Below are positions 1-10,797 of a DNA stretch of 64,000 nt, in pieces. Every line of letters begins with the position of its first letter. The stretch's first letter is position 1. Below the pieces are notes generated by a model that was given only the letters and a program-made list of their open reading frames with translations, searched no databases and was not told the origin of the DNA. This DNA comes from Trichobilharzia szidati (Eukaryota > Platyhelminthes > Trematoda > Strigeidida > Schistosomatidae), in the NCBI GenBank assembly GCA_944472155.2, contig OX235273.1, positions 107,282,582-107,346,581 on the forward strand, read 5' to 3'. The translations under genes were made by a program, and so were the position numbers.

Positions 1-435
1 TAGGAGCAAGGGTTGGGTTATACCAGAATGTTTTAACTTCTTGATGTAGAAGGTAAGATGGAATATTTTCTTAGAAATCGCCAAGGTATGAGACGACCAG
101 GAGAGATCAGCAGATAGAACGATGCCTAGGTATTTAATTTCCGACTTGGTTTCTATTTCAGTGCTATCAATGTTACACACCTCGTGAGAGCCAACCAGTT
201 TGTTTAGGTTGGATTTATGCCTAAAGATGAAATTGACTGTTTGACATTTGGAGGGGTTTAGGGTAAGACCGTTTTCCCTGAACCACTGGCTGATTTCTGA
301 CAGAAAGCCATTAAGTTTAGAGCAGTCGCTTTGACATTTGACAGGCAAAGATACAGTCAGGTTGTCAGCAAATTTATTAAAATTAATGTCATTTGAAGAT
401 GGGAAGTCATGTAGAAAGAAAGAAAAGAGAAGAGT
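1..435 (-). mobile_element. CR1-B LINE fragment, reverse transcriptase C-terminal half (cut by window start)
   Basis: Read on the minus strand this is the end of a non-LTR reverse transcriptase. It is closely similar to 37165-37535, the same family on the same strand. A FADN box near 370-385 sits where the catalytic FADD (motif C) is expected, so the second aspartate is replaced in this copy. It is followed by the conserved GLTLNPSKCQ and LGIVLSADLSW blocks typical of the CR1/jockey group palm and thumb. The rest of the element runs out of the window. Family placement is by motif recognition only. Confidence 0.75.
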
Positions 436-641
436 AGAGGTCAAACACGCAGGTCAAGAGTATGAATGAGGACTAGAAAAAATTAATTAAGGGATATGAA
501 GTAAAGTTATCAGAGTTAATTGAAGTGAAAAAAATTAAAATAAAAATGTCCTCACTACGATAGGGAAAGATTTGGAATGTGTTTACATCTTTTATGGATT
601 ATCTTCTCTAGAGCCTCCATCATTGGTCATATATACATATA
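436..641. other. unassigned AT-rich DNA
   Basis: No reading frame, repeat family or RNA motif recognised. It separates the CR1-B fragment from the candidate LTR. Confidence 0.4.
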
Positions 642-1122
642 TGTGGAGTCCGAAAAATATCAATTTATACGCTCATTGTAAAATAGTAAAAAATAATGAA
701 TTCACTGCATGTCATGGTTGTTAATTGAGATTGAATAAGGACACGACGAAATTCAGTGGGCAGTACGAACGACACAACTTCCCTCTCCATCTTCTTGCTT
801 TCCACTATTGTTAATCATCGTATCTGATGCGTACATTCATACTCGGATCCTTTGCTTCAATCTCCTTTTCTCTCTGCGAGTACCCCCCGGGCGGACTGTT
901 GGCATACTCTCCTCAAGTGGAGTGAGCAACTGCATACCAAAAACGACTACTTCATCACTACAATTCTGGACGTCTTTACTTGTGTATATTCTCGAACAAT
1001 TATAACTCACCAAGTAAGAAATTTGTGTGGACTGAATTCCTCACCTCTCCACATACATACATGTTTCTGTTTGTTTTGTCCTCTTTATTCGCGTATAAAC
1101 GAGCTTGGCCGTTTAATCCTCA
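642..1122 (+). mobile_element. candidate solo LTR
   Basis: The block starts TGTGGAGTCC and ends TAATCCTCA, giving TG...CA ends. ATATA occurs directly on both sides (637-641 and 1123-1127) and could be a 5-bp target duplication. Its GC-richer middle (about 860-1000) stands out from the surrounding DNA. Because ATATA is low-complexity and no second copy is present in the window, this is weak; orientation is assumed from TG...CA. Confidence 0.3.
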
Positions 1123-1344
1123 ATATATATATATTCTCGCCTAAGTAGATCGGGCTAAGAAAATCAGATACTAATTGTGTACGATGACGGAGTTGTCTAG
1201 TGATTGCGTGATCACCGCTTTTATGTCCAGCTCGACGTCCCTATTAACTTGCATGTTCTTTGCAAAATCTACAAACACTGATAACCATCTCTTCCTGGAT
1301 TAACAGGTTGGTTCCTAGGCGTTGAGTTGCTACGGCTTCGGGGA

Positions 1345-1650
1345 GTACTGTCAGACGGCTGTTTCGTCCTAGTTTGGGACTCGTTGTCAGTAAGTACCTA
1401 CCACTAGGGTGCGAAAAGAGGTTAAAAGTCATGCTCGTAGAACATTCAGCCACTGAAACCTGACTTAATGGGCACCCTATAAATTCTAAATTCTACCAAT
1501 TCTTGATTTCAGCATGACTACAAGCCAGTGGCATCGATGAGTATTTGTCGTCACTCCCAACCTGTTGGTGGACGCCACTGGTCACAACTCCTCAGTAGAA
1601 CTCCAGGAAACTTCGTCGTGCAGGCAGTCACTAGTGAGCATCTGATGAAC
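1345..1650 (-). mobile_element. SINE-C copy (tRNA-like head plus hammerhead-like core)
   Basis: On the minus strand the copy runs from a leader (about 1650-1500) through a decayed tRNA-like region to a hammerhead-like segment at 1350-1400. There the box reads CTGACAA instead of CTGATGA, followed by GTCC, CAAACTA, GGAC, GAAA and CAGCCG. The same order of blocks recurs at 35255-35495 and 51337-51712. The core substitution suggests this copy is inactive. Confidence 0.6.
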
Positions 1651-1869
1651 TTTCATTGATTCTTTCTAATGACAAGAAATTTGTAAGACAGACCTCTCAG
1701 AAACATCCCACTGTACAGACGGAGCTACAACTGACAAAGACGCTGAAGAAAATAAGGAAATGAATCGTTCATACGAAAGGAACCATATGAACAACTTCAT
1801 TTAGATGGTTTGAAAACGATGCGCATTTATGACTTACCTAAGATATATGAGCACATCGGTACGTCGGTG
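1651..1869. other. unassigned DNA upstream of CR1-A
   Basis: No family recognised. It may include decayed 5' sequence of the adjacent CR1-A LINE, but I cannot read the endonuclease N-terminus in any frame here. Confidence 0.3.
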
Positions 1870-1898
1870 GTTCATCAGTATAATACTTATCAAGTTGC

Positions 1899-3632
1899 TT
1901 GCGCAGCGACAGGGTTAAGGGTCGTAGAGGTGGCGGGGTTGCTCTGTACATCAACAACTCCCTAAATGTTCGTTCCGTGAAATCTGAAGCGCATGACAGT
2001 GGGACAAGTGAGGAAATTAGCTGTGAAGTAAGCTTTGCAGCTGGCACTTTACTGATTGGTGTTCTGTATAGTAGTCCCTTTTGTCAGTGTGATGACTTTA
2101 TTTTAGATCACCTCAAACAATGGAGTAAACACAGTAGCTGTCTTATTCTAGGTGACTTTAATGCACCTCATATAGACTGGGTAGCTGTCACATCTCCAGG
2201 ATCCACTAATAAGTTTGACAGCCGGTTACTCTTGACTACCATGGAAAATGCCCTGACACAACATGTCTTAGGTAGTACAAGATTCGGTTCTACCCAAGGA
2301 TCTTCCTTGCTGGACTTAGTGCTTACTCATGACAACGACGACGTGGATGGTCTAGTTATTCATCCACCTCTAGCAAACAGTGATCATGGGGTGTTAGATT
2401 TTAACTTAAGGGTTGGCAATTTAGTCAGTTTTCAACCCAAATCCCGACCTAGTGTTTGGCATGCTGACATAGTCGCTATAAAGGAGCGTGCTTCAACTGC
2501 CAACTGGTCAGTCAATATTGTCTCATCCATTGAAGATGAATGGTTTAGATTTAAGAATACACTTGAGAGGGTTACCACTGATTTCATTCCCTGGATGGTT
2601 CCTAAAAGACCAACAAATCGGCCACCATGGATAAATAGACAAGCTATAACACTCCTAAGACGGAGAAAAAGGTTCTGGAATCTCTTTGTTTCTACTGGGC
2701 TACCACAGCAGTTACGGCTGAAATACTGTGAAACCAGAAACCAGTGTAAAACTTTGATTCACCAGTCAAGGATAGCTTACGAAACCCAGTTAGTCAAAAG
2801 TTCACCAGGCTGCCCAAAAAGACTCTTCTCATATATCAAGAGAAGAACACGTAAGAGTGATGCTATCCCACCTCTTATGCTTGAAGATGACAAGACAAAC
2901 ATGGCTGAGGATAACTTGACTAAGGCTGAGGCTTTGTCCAAGCACTTTAGTCAAGTATTCTCTGATAATATTGATACCAGCTTTGTAACTTTTCCAGAAG
3001 GTAAATTGAAAATGGCACCCTTATACATTGGAAAGGGTACGGTCCTAAAGTGGCTTCTAAGGCTCAATCCTGGTAAGTCCAGTGGCCCTGATGAACTCCA
3101 CCCACGTATATTAACAGCACTGGCTGAAAACATAGCCGAGCCATTGTCGGTAATCTCCAATATGTCTCTGGACCAGTCTAAATGTCCAAGAGACTGGAAA
3201 GATGCCATCATTAGTCCGGTCTTCAAAACCGGATCTAGAAACTTAGTTCAGAACTATCGTCCTGTTAGTTTGACCAGTATTGTTGTTAAACTACTAGAAA
3301 GAATAATTCGTGATGCTATCATTCAGTTCATTGAAGGGAACAAACTTTTTGCTGTGGAACAGCATGGTTTTAGAGCAGGTCATTCTTGCTTGACCAACCT
3401 TCTCTTGGCCAGAGAAAGTTGGGCAAGCTCAGCTGATGCTAATATACCGGTGGATGCCATATTCATCGACCTTAGCAAGGCGTTTGACAGGGTTTCTCAT
3501 TCAGGTCTTCTAGTAAAGTTAGGTAGTATGGGAATCAATAAAGTGGTTGCCGACTGGATTCAAGACTTTCTAAAGGACAGAAGACAAAGAGTACGAGTTA
3601 ACGGGGTTTTATCAACATGGGTACAATTCTAG
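1899..3632 (+). pseudogene. CR1-A ORF2 part 1: endonuclease and reverse transcriptase fingers/palm
   Basis: A 577-codon open frame that begins inside the endonuclease; the first codon is TTG within the domain, not a true start. Endonuclease motifs visible are RGGGVALYI near the start, ILGDFNAPHIDW around residue 85, and SDHGVLDFNL around residue 160, matching the metal-binding and catalytic histidine blocks of APE-type nucleases. The reverse transcriptase follows with GKSSGPDELHPRIL, YRPVSLTSIVVKLLERII, QHGFRAGHSC and motif A FIDLSKAFDRV (Asp about residue 528). The frame ends at GVLSTWVQF, where the GVPQG block should be, because of a frameshift. The product would nick target DNA and copy LINE RNA; this copy is dead. 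Confidence 0.85.
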
Positions 3633-4053
3633 GCCCACTTCTTTTCCTGATTTATGTTAATGAGATTCCATCGGTAGTTAATTCATCCTGCTTACTGTTG
3701 CTGATGATGTCAAGATATGGAGGGCTTTACACGATGGCAGTGATCAACTTGCTTTGCAGGAAGATTTAAACTTGTTAAGTGATTGGTGTAAGCACTGGGC
3801 CTTGGAGATTAACTTAAGCAAGAGTGTAGTTATGCATGCATCTCATAGTCACGTGCACAATTACTCAATGAATGGCATTACTCTGCCAGTGGTCACTGAG
3901 TACAGGGACTTGGGAGTGGTTGTGCAGCATGACTTGAAAACAGCAATAAACTGTAGAGCTGCAGCCACTAAGGGTTTTCGAATGTTATGGGCCATACGCA
4001 AGGCTTTTGCGAATTTTGACGCTGAAATATTTCGTATATTATATCCGACTTAT
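3617..4053 (+). pseudogene. CR1-A ORF2 part 2: reverse transcriptase motif C and thumb
   Basis: After a frameshift the sequence reads LGPLLFLIYVNEIPS. After another shift it reads VADDVKIW, the catalytic motif C with valine at the first position, followed by LSDWCKHWALEINLSKSVVMHAS and YRDLGVVV. The frame runs to 4053, where a SINE interrupts the codon series at ...FRILYPTY. Confidence 0.8.
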
Positions 4054-4280
4054 TTTTTTTTATTCCTTCACGTTCCCAGTGGAACATAGGGCTTCAAGCT
4101 AGAGGCTTGAAGTTTCTTTAGCAGTGTTTATTTTTTACAGGATGAGGTTGCTAGCCTCATGCCCAACCTTTCCCCTATACCAGCTTTTATTTCCGGCTTA
4201 GCGAGGTAAAGGAGTGCGTCGGCCGGGGATCGAACCCCGGACCATGTGCATGGTCGGCGAGTATCCTAACCGCTATGCCA
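4054..4280 (-). mobile_element. SINE-A insertion inside CR1-A
   Basis: On the minus strand it has a pol III B box (GGTTCGATCCCC, near 4229-4240), an A-box-like block next to 4265-4280, a GAGGCTAGCAACC-type body, the tail GAAGCCCTATGTTCCACTGG, and an A-rich end at 4053-4062. The 9-bp sequence CCGACTTAT flanks it at 4045-4053 and 4281-4289 as a target duplication. The LINE reading frame continues in phase across the duplication (LYPTY then IRPHLEYG). The copy is clearly younger than the LINE. Confidence 0.9.
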
Positions 4281-4739
4281 CCGACTTATATCAGACCTCA
4301 TTTGGAATATGGGATCCAGGCAGCGAGCCCGTGTTTCAAATACGAAATAGACTTATTAGAAAGGGTGCAAAGAGTAGGAACTAAGTTAATAAAGGGTTTC
4401 TCAACCCTCTCATATGAAGAGAGGTTAAATCGACTGGGTTTATTTCCACTGTCATACGGACGACTTAGGGGTGACTTAATACTAGCATACCGTATCCTAA
4501 GAAATGATTTTGGAGCAAATTTATCTAATTTATTTCTTCCTTCTAGCACCAACCAATTGCGAGGACATCACCTCAAGGTTCAAAAACCACGGTCGAATCG
4601 TCTGCGTTTGGAGATCCGTTTTTCGCATCGGATTGTGAGCCATTGGAACTCCCTACCGGAACACGTCGTATCAGCGCCATCCGTTGATTCATTCAAGGCG
4701 AGATTGGACCTCCTGTTTGTAACAAATCGAAAGGATTAA
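4281..4739 (+). pseudogene. CR1-A ORF2 part 3: C-terminal domain
   Basis: About 150 codons from IRPHLEYG to the stop after VTNRKD. The blocks LLERVQRVGTKLI, YEERLNRLGLFPL and RLRGDLILAYRIL form the characteristic C-terminal region of CR1/jockey-type reverse transcriptases. It is intact apart from being split from part 2 by the SINE, and it ends about 30 bp before the 3' terminal repeats. Confidence 0.85.
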
Positions 4740-4794
4740 CACAGGCATATAGCCTACTATCCTAAATAAATTGTAAACTGTAAACTGTAAACCA

Positions 4795-4990
4795 CTCATG
4801 TGGTTCGGAGTCAAATTTCCTGACCACCAACGCACTTCTAAACCTCGCTTAGTCTCTAGTAAGCCCGGGAAAGACGGAAAATTGAGGGTGTGAGGCTGCC
4901 AAACCTACTGCTTAAAAAAAGAATAACTACCGATACTGAAACGTCGAAGTTCAAACCTTAAAGCCCCGTATGTTCCAGTCGGAACTCAAG
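4795..4990 (+). mobile_element. SINE-A fragment (diverged, head missing)
   Basis: Begins close to the CR1-A 3' end. It contains the SINE-A body (CGCACTTCTAAACCTCGCTTAG, then a GTGTGAGGCTGCCAAACC block) and the tail AAAGCCCCGTATGTTCCAG. The A/B box head is lost or unrecognisable. Confidence 0.6.
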
Positions 4991-5644
4991 GGAATAAGTT
5001 GAAATAAATAATAAGGTACACAAGAATGATGTTCCACTCCGCCAAATACTTGATGTGAGAAATTCTCTGAACCACTCATTCGCGAAGTGGATGGTAGAGA
5101 TGCTTAAACCAGTGAAGGAGACGCTGTCGAGACACATTGCCAGGAGACATTTGATTCTATCAATTCCATCGGTGGACATAATTTCTGTCTTCGTCTGGCA
5201 GAAAACATCTGCTTGCAATACGTTTTCATTCAGTCTGTTATTCATAAAAACCTAAAACAGCTATCAGCGTGATGCATGGAAGTCGTTCACTCATAACAGT
5301 TAGTATATTATTTGTGGAGAAATATCTCTGAGATAGAGTGTTCCACTTGTTCCAATTAAGAGTTTTCAAAAATTGTCTATGTCCATAAACACCTAAATAT
5401 ATGGTCTGATTCTAGAGGTCATGATCAGCTAGCTACAAACACAGGTAGTCTAACCTTGTAAGGCCATATTATTACATTTGTTTATATTTCAGTGTAATGT
5501 TGTGTGTGTGTGTGTCACGTGTTCACTGAAACTGTTGCGTGTTGTATACAGTTGGAAAAATTGATTGTCAGGAAAATGGTAAAAAAAATGAAGGAATATA
5601 ACACCAACTAATCGAAATCAATCTGCTGTAACAGGAATGGCACT
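4991..5644. other. unassigned DNA with a GT microsatellite
   Basis: No supported gene. A (TG)n run lies at about 5500-5515. The short open frames on both strands near 5050-5250 overlap antiparallel and have no recognisable domain. Confidence 0.4.
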
Positions 5645-5835
5645 GGCCTTAAGGGTTTCTTTATTTCTCTTCTTACATTTATTCTTGCTAGTTAGATGCC
5701 CAACCTTCCCTCTCTGCAGAGTTTACTGGAGGCTAGGGGAGGTTTAGGAGCCTGTAAGTGACAAAGTATCGAACCCTGAATGTTTCATGATTTGTTAACG
5801 AGTTATTCTGCCACTGAAACAACTACGCGGGTCTG
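5645..5835 (-). mobile_element. SINE-A fragment, strongly diverged
   Basis: Minus-strand relics of the SINE-A body are the AGATGCCCAACCTTCCCTCT block near 5693-5712, a B-box relic near 5770-5780, and a CCACTGAAAC head end near 5811. The tail is lost. Confidence 0.45.
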
Positions 5836-6098
5836 TTATTAATGTTACACAGGAACACGAAAACATTATATTCACATTTTGGAACATTCAATTCGATGGA
5901 AAATTCACCTTTCCAGATATTGCTGTAAAACGCAAGTTATATGATACATTGCAAAGATCTATTCAGAGGAGAATAATACACAGAGTGGATGTTATTACTT
6001 GAAATTCAATCAACTACAAGCGAGCACTAGTCAAAACATCATTTTTTAAATCATGGAAAATTCCCATTGTAACATATAGAAAATCAAAACAAGTGATT

Positions 6099-6138
6099 CA
6101 GCGAAGAGACTCTTTTCAACGAATTTATCATCAAGCTG
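6099..6138 (-). ncRNA. hammerhead-ribozyme-like motif, PLE-1 copy 1
   Basis: On the minus strand: CAGC, TTGATGA, a 10-nt stem II segment, GAAA, AGAGTCTCT, TC, GCTG. CAGC pairs with GCTG (stem I). AGAG/CUCU can form a short stem III. GAAA and the UC before stem I match the hammerhead core. The core has U at position 3, so the 3-8 pair would be U-G rather than C-G, and stem II is weak. Hammerheads in PLEs are known; activity of this one is not shown. Confidence 0.55.
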
Positions 6139-6625
6139 TGCAATCGTAAATATATGGTTTTTTTAAGAAGTTATATCCAGTGAGGGAATTGAATCATAGG
6201 TGTGAATGCATAAAATAATAATAATAGTATGAAATGCAATTAAAACTAAAATGTTTGTGATTATAATCGTAGTTAAATGTCAATTGGTAAAACAAATAAT
6301 GTCATATATAGAATAATTCATAGGATGTATAGAACTTGAAAAAGGGTGTGCAATTATAAGATTAGTAGACAAATCGAATAAAATAAAAACGTTAAGTTAC
6401 ATCGTGTGAAATTCGATAACATAGAATTTAACGTTGTAAAAAAGGAATTGATTTAGAATGATAAGTAGTACAAGTGAAATAATACCGGAGACAGTTGTTC
6501 AAAGTGAGAATTGTAATACTGACAATTGACGTAATAAGGAAGAGTATACAAATTGAATAGACAAAAATGAAGAATTGGTACAGCCAAAATATGATTGGGG
6601 ATTACCATACTTTAGCATAGAGGGG

Positions 6626-7261
6626 TTAAGACCATGAACGTTGGAGGGGTTGAACGAACTTTTTCTGTACACAGAGATCTGGCTTTTCTGTTTTGATAGC
6701 CAAAGCTTCAGCAATACAGATGAGTCGGGTATGTAGGGATTTCGGCAAATTACTTTTTGCCTTGTAGATGACCTTAAAGGTAGAGGCTATAGCGATAGGG
6801 TGATCATTATCGACCAGATGTTCGATGATCGCGCTTCTTATTGCTCCACTTCCACCTTTCCGTAACCATGCAGGATAGTGTTCTTGCACCCTCTTGGACA
6901 AAACTCGAGTCGAACGACCGATATACCTAGCTCCACACGAGCAGGTGAATTGATAAACACACATAAAGTTGGTCAACAGCGGGATCTTGTCCTTCAGGTT
7001 ACTGAACAGCAATGGTCGACTAGTAAAGGCTATTCTCAGAGATGCAGCAGGCAGTGTGGTTTTCAGGGACTGTGATATCCTTCGTTTCATGATATCGGAA
7101 GCTAAGTCCCTTTTGAATTCCAAGCTCATGTAAAGTATTTTCTTGGGTACGGTTGATAAGTCACATTTTTTAGGATTTGAATGTATATTCTTATCTAAAA
7201 AACGTGATGGAAATCCATTTTCTATTAGGAGTTTCCTCAAGATGTGTAACTCATCTTCCAC
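6626..7261 (-). pseudogene. PLE-1 GIY-YIG endonuclease domain (with RT C-terminal end)
   Basis: A 211-residue frame. Its first part (ILRKLLIENGFPSRFL) continues the reverse transcriptase thumb. A cysteine pair (FTCSCGARYIG) leads into the GIY-YIG core: YIGR, then the RVQEH block with its catalytic-type arginine and the IIEHLVDNDHPI block. The end is AEALAIKTEKPDLC, the conserved PLE C-terminus. It would nick target DNA for priming. It is separated from the RT frame by one frame change. Confidence 0.85.
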
Positions 7262-7300
7262 AGTATCAGGGCTGCATATGCACCGAATGCGAGTGGCAAG

Positions 7301-8140
7301 CTACCGGACCAGGTTTCGTTTTCGACCAATGGGTACACGGCTGTAGAAATTTGTCAGTTGACCATTCCATGACAGCTTACGATAAATCGATCTCTTCAGA
7401 GTTCCATCGGTCCTCTTTGATAAGTTCACATCGAGGAAATGAATGCTAGACTCGTTCTCCATTTCGAGTGTGAATTTTATCGCTGGATGGCAACCATTAA
7501 ATACATCTGATATATTATTCAAGTTACAATCACTATTACAAATAATAAAGGTGTCATCTACATACCTTTTATACATTTGAAAGCTTTGGATTGTAGGCTT
7601 CAACTGGCCATTTTCTGGACTGGACATAAAACAGTCTGCAAGAAGAGGACCCAAGAGAGAACCCATTGCAATACCATCCTTCTGTCTGTAGATTGCTTCA
7701 TTGACAGTAAACTGTACATTCAATGTACATCTCAGAAGTAGTTCTTTCAGATCTGTAGTGGGTATCCCTATATTCAGTTTGTTGTCATCATTATATTTGC
7801 ATATAAAACATATGGTTTCTGTCAGTGGAACGTTCGTAAATAGGGATTCTACATCCAAAGACAACATATGTTTATTTGACGCATTTATATCCTGTATGCA
7901 TTCAACAAATTGGAAGATGTCCCGAAGGGAATAATTAGATAGCTGTCCCCTGTCAGGTTCGAGGATTTCAGCTAGCCATCCAGCTACTGGATGATAGGGC
8001 GATCCAGACATATCCAAGATAGGGCGGAGTGGAAGGTTAGCTTTGTGTATTTTTGGGAGACCACAAAGTCTTAGTATTAGAGATCCTTTTGGTCTCATCT
8101 TTTCGTATAATTCTTCACGAATGAGGTGATTGTCCTTCAT
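7301..8140 (-). pseudogene. PLE-1 reverse transcriptase
   Basis: A 279-residue frame with the Penelope RT series: LCGLPKIHK near residue 30, RPILDMSGSPYHPVA near 40-55, motif A LSLDVESLFTNVP near 93-105, DGIAMGSLLGPLLAD near 155, and the catalytic box YVDDTF near 190, then SIHFLDVNL and YRKLSWNGQLTNFYS. The catalytic aspartates are intact. The upstream frame is interrupted by a stop near 8152, so the methionine is not the native start. Confidence 0.88.
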
Positions 8141-8479
8141 TGTTTTTAAAGCTTCATTTCACAAGGTGATAATGATAGGCTGTAGTCAAAAACTGGAAGA
8201 TGTTATGGAAATCATCAAAAAATGGGCCACGAGACAATGAATATCCACACAGAGAAATATCGATGGACTTGGGCAGGGTTAAAAGCAAGAGTACCACGGT
8301 GAATAAAAACCTGTATTCATCAACCTACAAAATTAAAAGCGATAACGCTACAGGAATAGTTATCATTGGCTAAGGATATTCCATCCGCTAGATTAATTTC
8401 TGTAGTTGTTTGTTAGTTCGGTTAAAAGTCGATACTCACACTTCCATTGTTAGCTTAAGTGTGCGTATGTGTATAACAA

Positions 8480-8765
8480 CCTACATGTGGCTGTCGAATC
8501 AAATACATGGGAGGAACAAGAAGAAGAGCCTTTCTTATATTTTCTGAATAACATACTGATAAATCAATGATTAAGAAGTAAATCTTTGAAGAGCGCAGAC
8601 ATGAGACATCCGACTGATTCAGGACATCAAGTAGACACATCCTGAATTCTTTCAAAGTAATAAACAGACGATCGAGCTCAAATCTCTTGGAGATTACAGA
8701 GACCATTGCTGTCAAATGATCCAAATCTGACTTATGTATTCTAAAGGAGAAATTTGTAGTAAGTC
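8480..8765 (+). pseudogene. PLE-1 GIY-YIG relic, heavily decayed
   Basis: In shifting plus-strand frames it matches the downstream copy at 8840-9240: KYMGGTRRRAFLIFSE, then a HETSD block and SKSDLCILK at the end. Several stops and indels are present. Confidence 0.55.
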
Positions 8766-8839
8766 TTTCTCTACCTTGATAATTTGTCTTTTGATCTCAA
8801 CCGATTGTGTTATCTGCTATTAGTTTGAATAAAGCATGA

Positions 8840-9240
8840 ACAGAAGCTTGTGCAGAATAAGATGGTGGAATCAAAAATCGATAGATATCCTTCTCATGTT
8901 AACTTCAATTGTATTTACAAATTTACATGTATCTGCGGGAGCAGTTACATTGGAAGAACAGAAAGAAGAAGGGCATATCTACGATTTTCTGAACATGTAC
9001 CAAAAAGCTTATGTCTAAAGGGAACAAATGCTTTAAACCGTGCCATCGCCAGGCATCTCATTGACACGGGTCATGAGGCGGACGTCGCGAGATCGTCCAA
9101 AATTATCAATAGGCAAAAGACATCAGTTCTCCTCAAGTTTGCTGAAACCATCTTCATCAAGCGCCTGAAACCTGATTTATGCTTTGAGAAGGAAGCCTTT
9201 ATCAGTCTTTCTTTGCCAACCTGGTAACTGGATATTTTCA
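8840..9240 (+). pseudogene. PLE-1 GIY-YIG endonuclease fragment
   Basis: Frame 8850-9227 gives FTCICGSSYIGRTERR, RFSEHVPKSL, IARHLIDTGHE and FIKRLKPDLC, the whole PLE GIY-YIG domain including both cysteines. No RT is attached upstream; instead a more decayed copy of the same domain lies immediately before it. Confidence 0.8.
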
Positions 9241-9557
9241 TCTCTCTTTCATCTGGATACGTAATGCTGAAAGTTTCCATCGTGTATGATCACCACTGTT
9301 CAGAATAGTGTTTAATATTACATATATATATATATACATATTATTACTGTATGCATATATTGATTGATTGATTTTTGTTTAAAATGAATTCTGGGCGAGT
9401 ATGTTAAACTTTTTTCTGTAGATATACCAAATAATGACTTTGGCCCGTAAGCAGCTGATGAGAAGGCAAAGAAACAGACAGTGATGGTACCACTTTATTC
9501 TGCAAGAACTGCTGTTCTCGCTTTATTCAAATTCATTAAGGATAATAAATGTATGAA

Positions 9558-9590
<33 letters not shown>

Positions 9591-9889
9591 CTGTCAATTC
9601 CTCAAGACCATTTCAATTTGTTTAGTCTGTCAGGACTAATTGTCTGTGGCCTGATTTTATTATATAATAAAATATATATTCCACAAGTAAACATAATAAA
9701 AAAACACACTTATATTTAGAATATTTGTTTATCAGAAATGCATAACTTCAAATCGTATGTTATTTGGTGATGATGATTTCCGCCTACGCACTTTTTTCTA
9801 ATATAAAACTCATTAGCAGGACAAATATCTGTAACCAGTTTTGAAAAGCATAGTGGTGTTTCCAAAAAAACTGTAGCCTAACGCGTCAA
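9241..9889. repeat. unassigned DNA with two TA microsatellites
   Basis: (TA)n tracts at about 9323-9345 and 9558-9590. The part from 9445 to 9550 is a diverged copy of 41770-41890 (shared GTAAGCAG, TTATTCTGCA and AAATAAAT blocks). No coding evidence. Confidence 0.5.
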
Positions 9890-10085
9890 TAGCCGAACGA
9901 TTGGAGCGCCCACCTTGTAACCCCAATGATCCTGGTTTCGATCCCTAGTTTGGTCTCGGGTCTATACGGATGAAGAATCTCAGACTAGGACGAAACAACT
10001 GTCCTGTATCCCCTGGTTTTCAGTGGTTCTCAGATTGGCAACAACACATGATCAGACTTGGAAACGAATCGAACCCCTACAAACA
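9890..10085 (+). mobile_element. SINE-C copy
   Basis: Contains a B-box-like GGTTTCGATCCCT (9942-9954) and then the ribozyme segment GGATGAAGAATCTCAGACTAG, GACGAAACAACTGTCC and CTGTATCCCCTGGTTTTCAG. The GAAA and stem III-like CAACTG are retained, but the CTGATGA box has changed to CGGATGA. The 3' part matches other copies up to CAGTGGTTCTCAGATTGG. Confidence 0.65.
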
Positions 10086-10554
10086 AACGCTTGGAAATTA
10101 TTATGATTCTCACTGTTACTTCTCTATCTGACCGTTCCAAACTAAGTACCCTTTGTTGGAGATAAGTCACTGTGGTCCAAGCTGTATGGACTTACCTTAA
10201 GTCCTTTTAAATGTCGGACAGTTAATTTCACCTTCAGGTATAAATGTGATCTACAAGAACCAGTTCGTTTACATGATACTTGTAGCATTGAAGGCAGTGA
10301 AACAGACACTAAGTCAAGTATAAAATACACTAGAATAGTTCCTTCTATCTTCTTACCTTTCTTGTTCATCCTGAATCTTGTCAATTTCTAAGAAAATGTT
10401 CCATCTGACCTGCTTTAAAAATGTAAGACAGCTAGGTATCACTCAACGTCTGCTTTCAGTTTTTTAACTCTTAGCATCTTAGCTTTTATTTTTTATTGCT
10501 TCCTCTTAGTCTTTCCTGGATTAATCAAAAAGGATAATGTCATATTGCGAGAGG
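10086..10554. other. unassigned DNA
   Basis: No repeat family or gene recognised. An 80-codon minus-strand frame at 10142-10384 has no domain signature. Confidence 0.35.
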
Positions 10555-10797
10555 TATGTCTGTCTGTTTGTTTTCGACACAGAACTTTGCACCGATGTGC
10601 AGCAGTTCAAGTTACCACACTACATGTAGCCGACAAAGCAAGAAAAGAAAATAGAAATGCATAATAGAGACAGTAAACAGAGGTGTGAAACAAAGGAATA
10701 GTAATAACGAAGAACAAAACAGTTTAATTGGAAATCATAAGTCACAAGGAGTGGATTCATCTGCGCTAACCATTGAGAACGAGGATTTTGAGCCATG

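Larger units (their letters stand above)
1870..4795 (+). mobile_element. CR1-A non-LTR retrotransposon, near-complete ORF2 with a SINE inside
   Basis: A 5'-truncated LINE with an APE-type endonuclease, reverse transcriptase and C-terminal region in order. The 3' end is a run of a 7-bp unit (TGTAAAC, three copies at about 4771-4793), like the short terminal repeats that end CR1/L2-group elements. The ORF is broken by two frameshifts near motif C (about 3617-3690) and by a SINE-A insertion at 4054-4280. It is the best preserved LINE in the window. The exact clade (CR1, L2 or Rex1-like) needs a phylogeny. Confidence 0.85.
6050..8330 (-). mobile_element. PLE-1 Penelope-like element, copy 1
   Basis: 5'-truncated Penelope-like retroelement: reverse transcriptase (7301-8140), connector and GIY-YIG endonuclease (6626-7261), then about 500 bp of 3' sequence ending with a hammerhead-like motif (6099-6138). 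The order RT then C-terminal GIY-YIG, with no LTR-element protease or integrase, is diagnostic of PLEs. The sister copies are at 16190-17800 and 23875-25110 on the same strand. Upstream of 8140 stops break the frame. Confidence 0.9.

Noticed and set aside
4225..4285. tRNA-like A and B boxes that look like a tRNA gene
   Set aside because: They are SINE heads: the same sequence recurs at least ten times followed by a constant body and tail, and no cloverleaf with acceptor stem forms.
5500..5515. GT repeat as Z-DNA or regulatory element
   Set aside because: Too short and without supporting context.
9454..9475. CTGATGAGAAGGCAAAGAAAC as a hammerhead
   Set aside because: The segment between CTGATGA and GAAA cannot form stem II, and no matching stem I was found.
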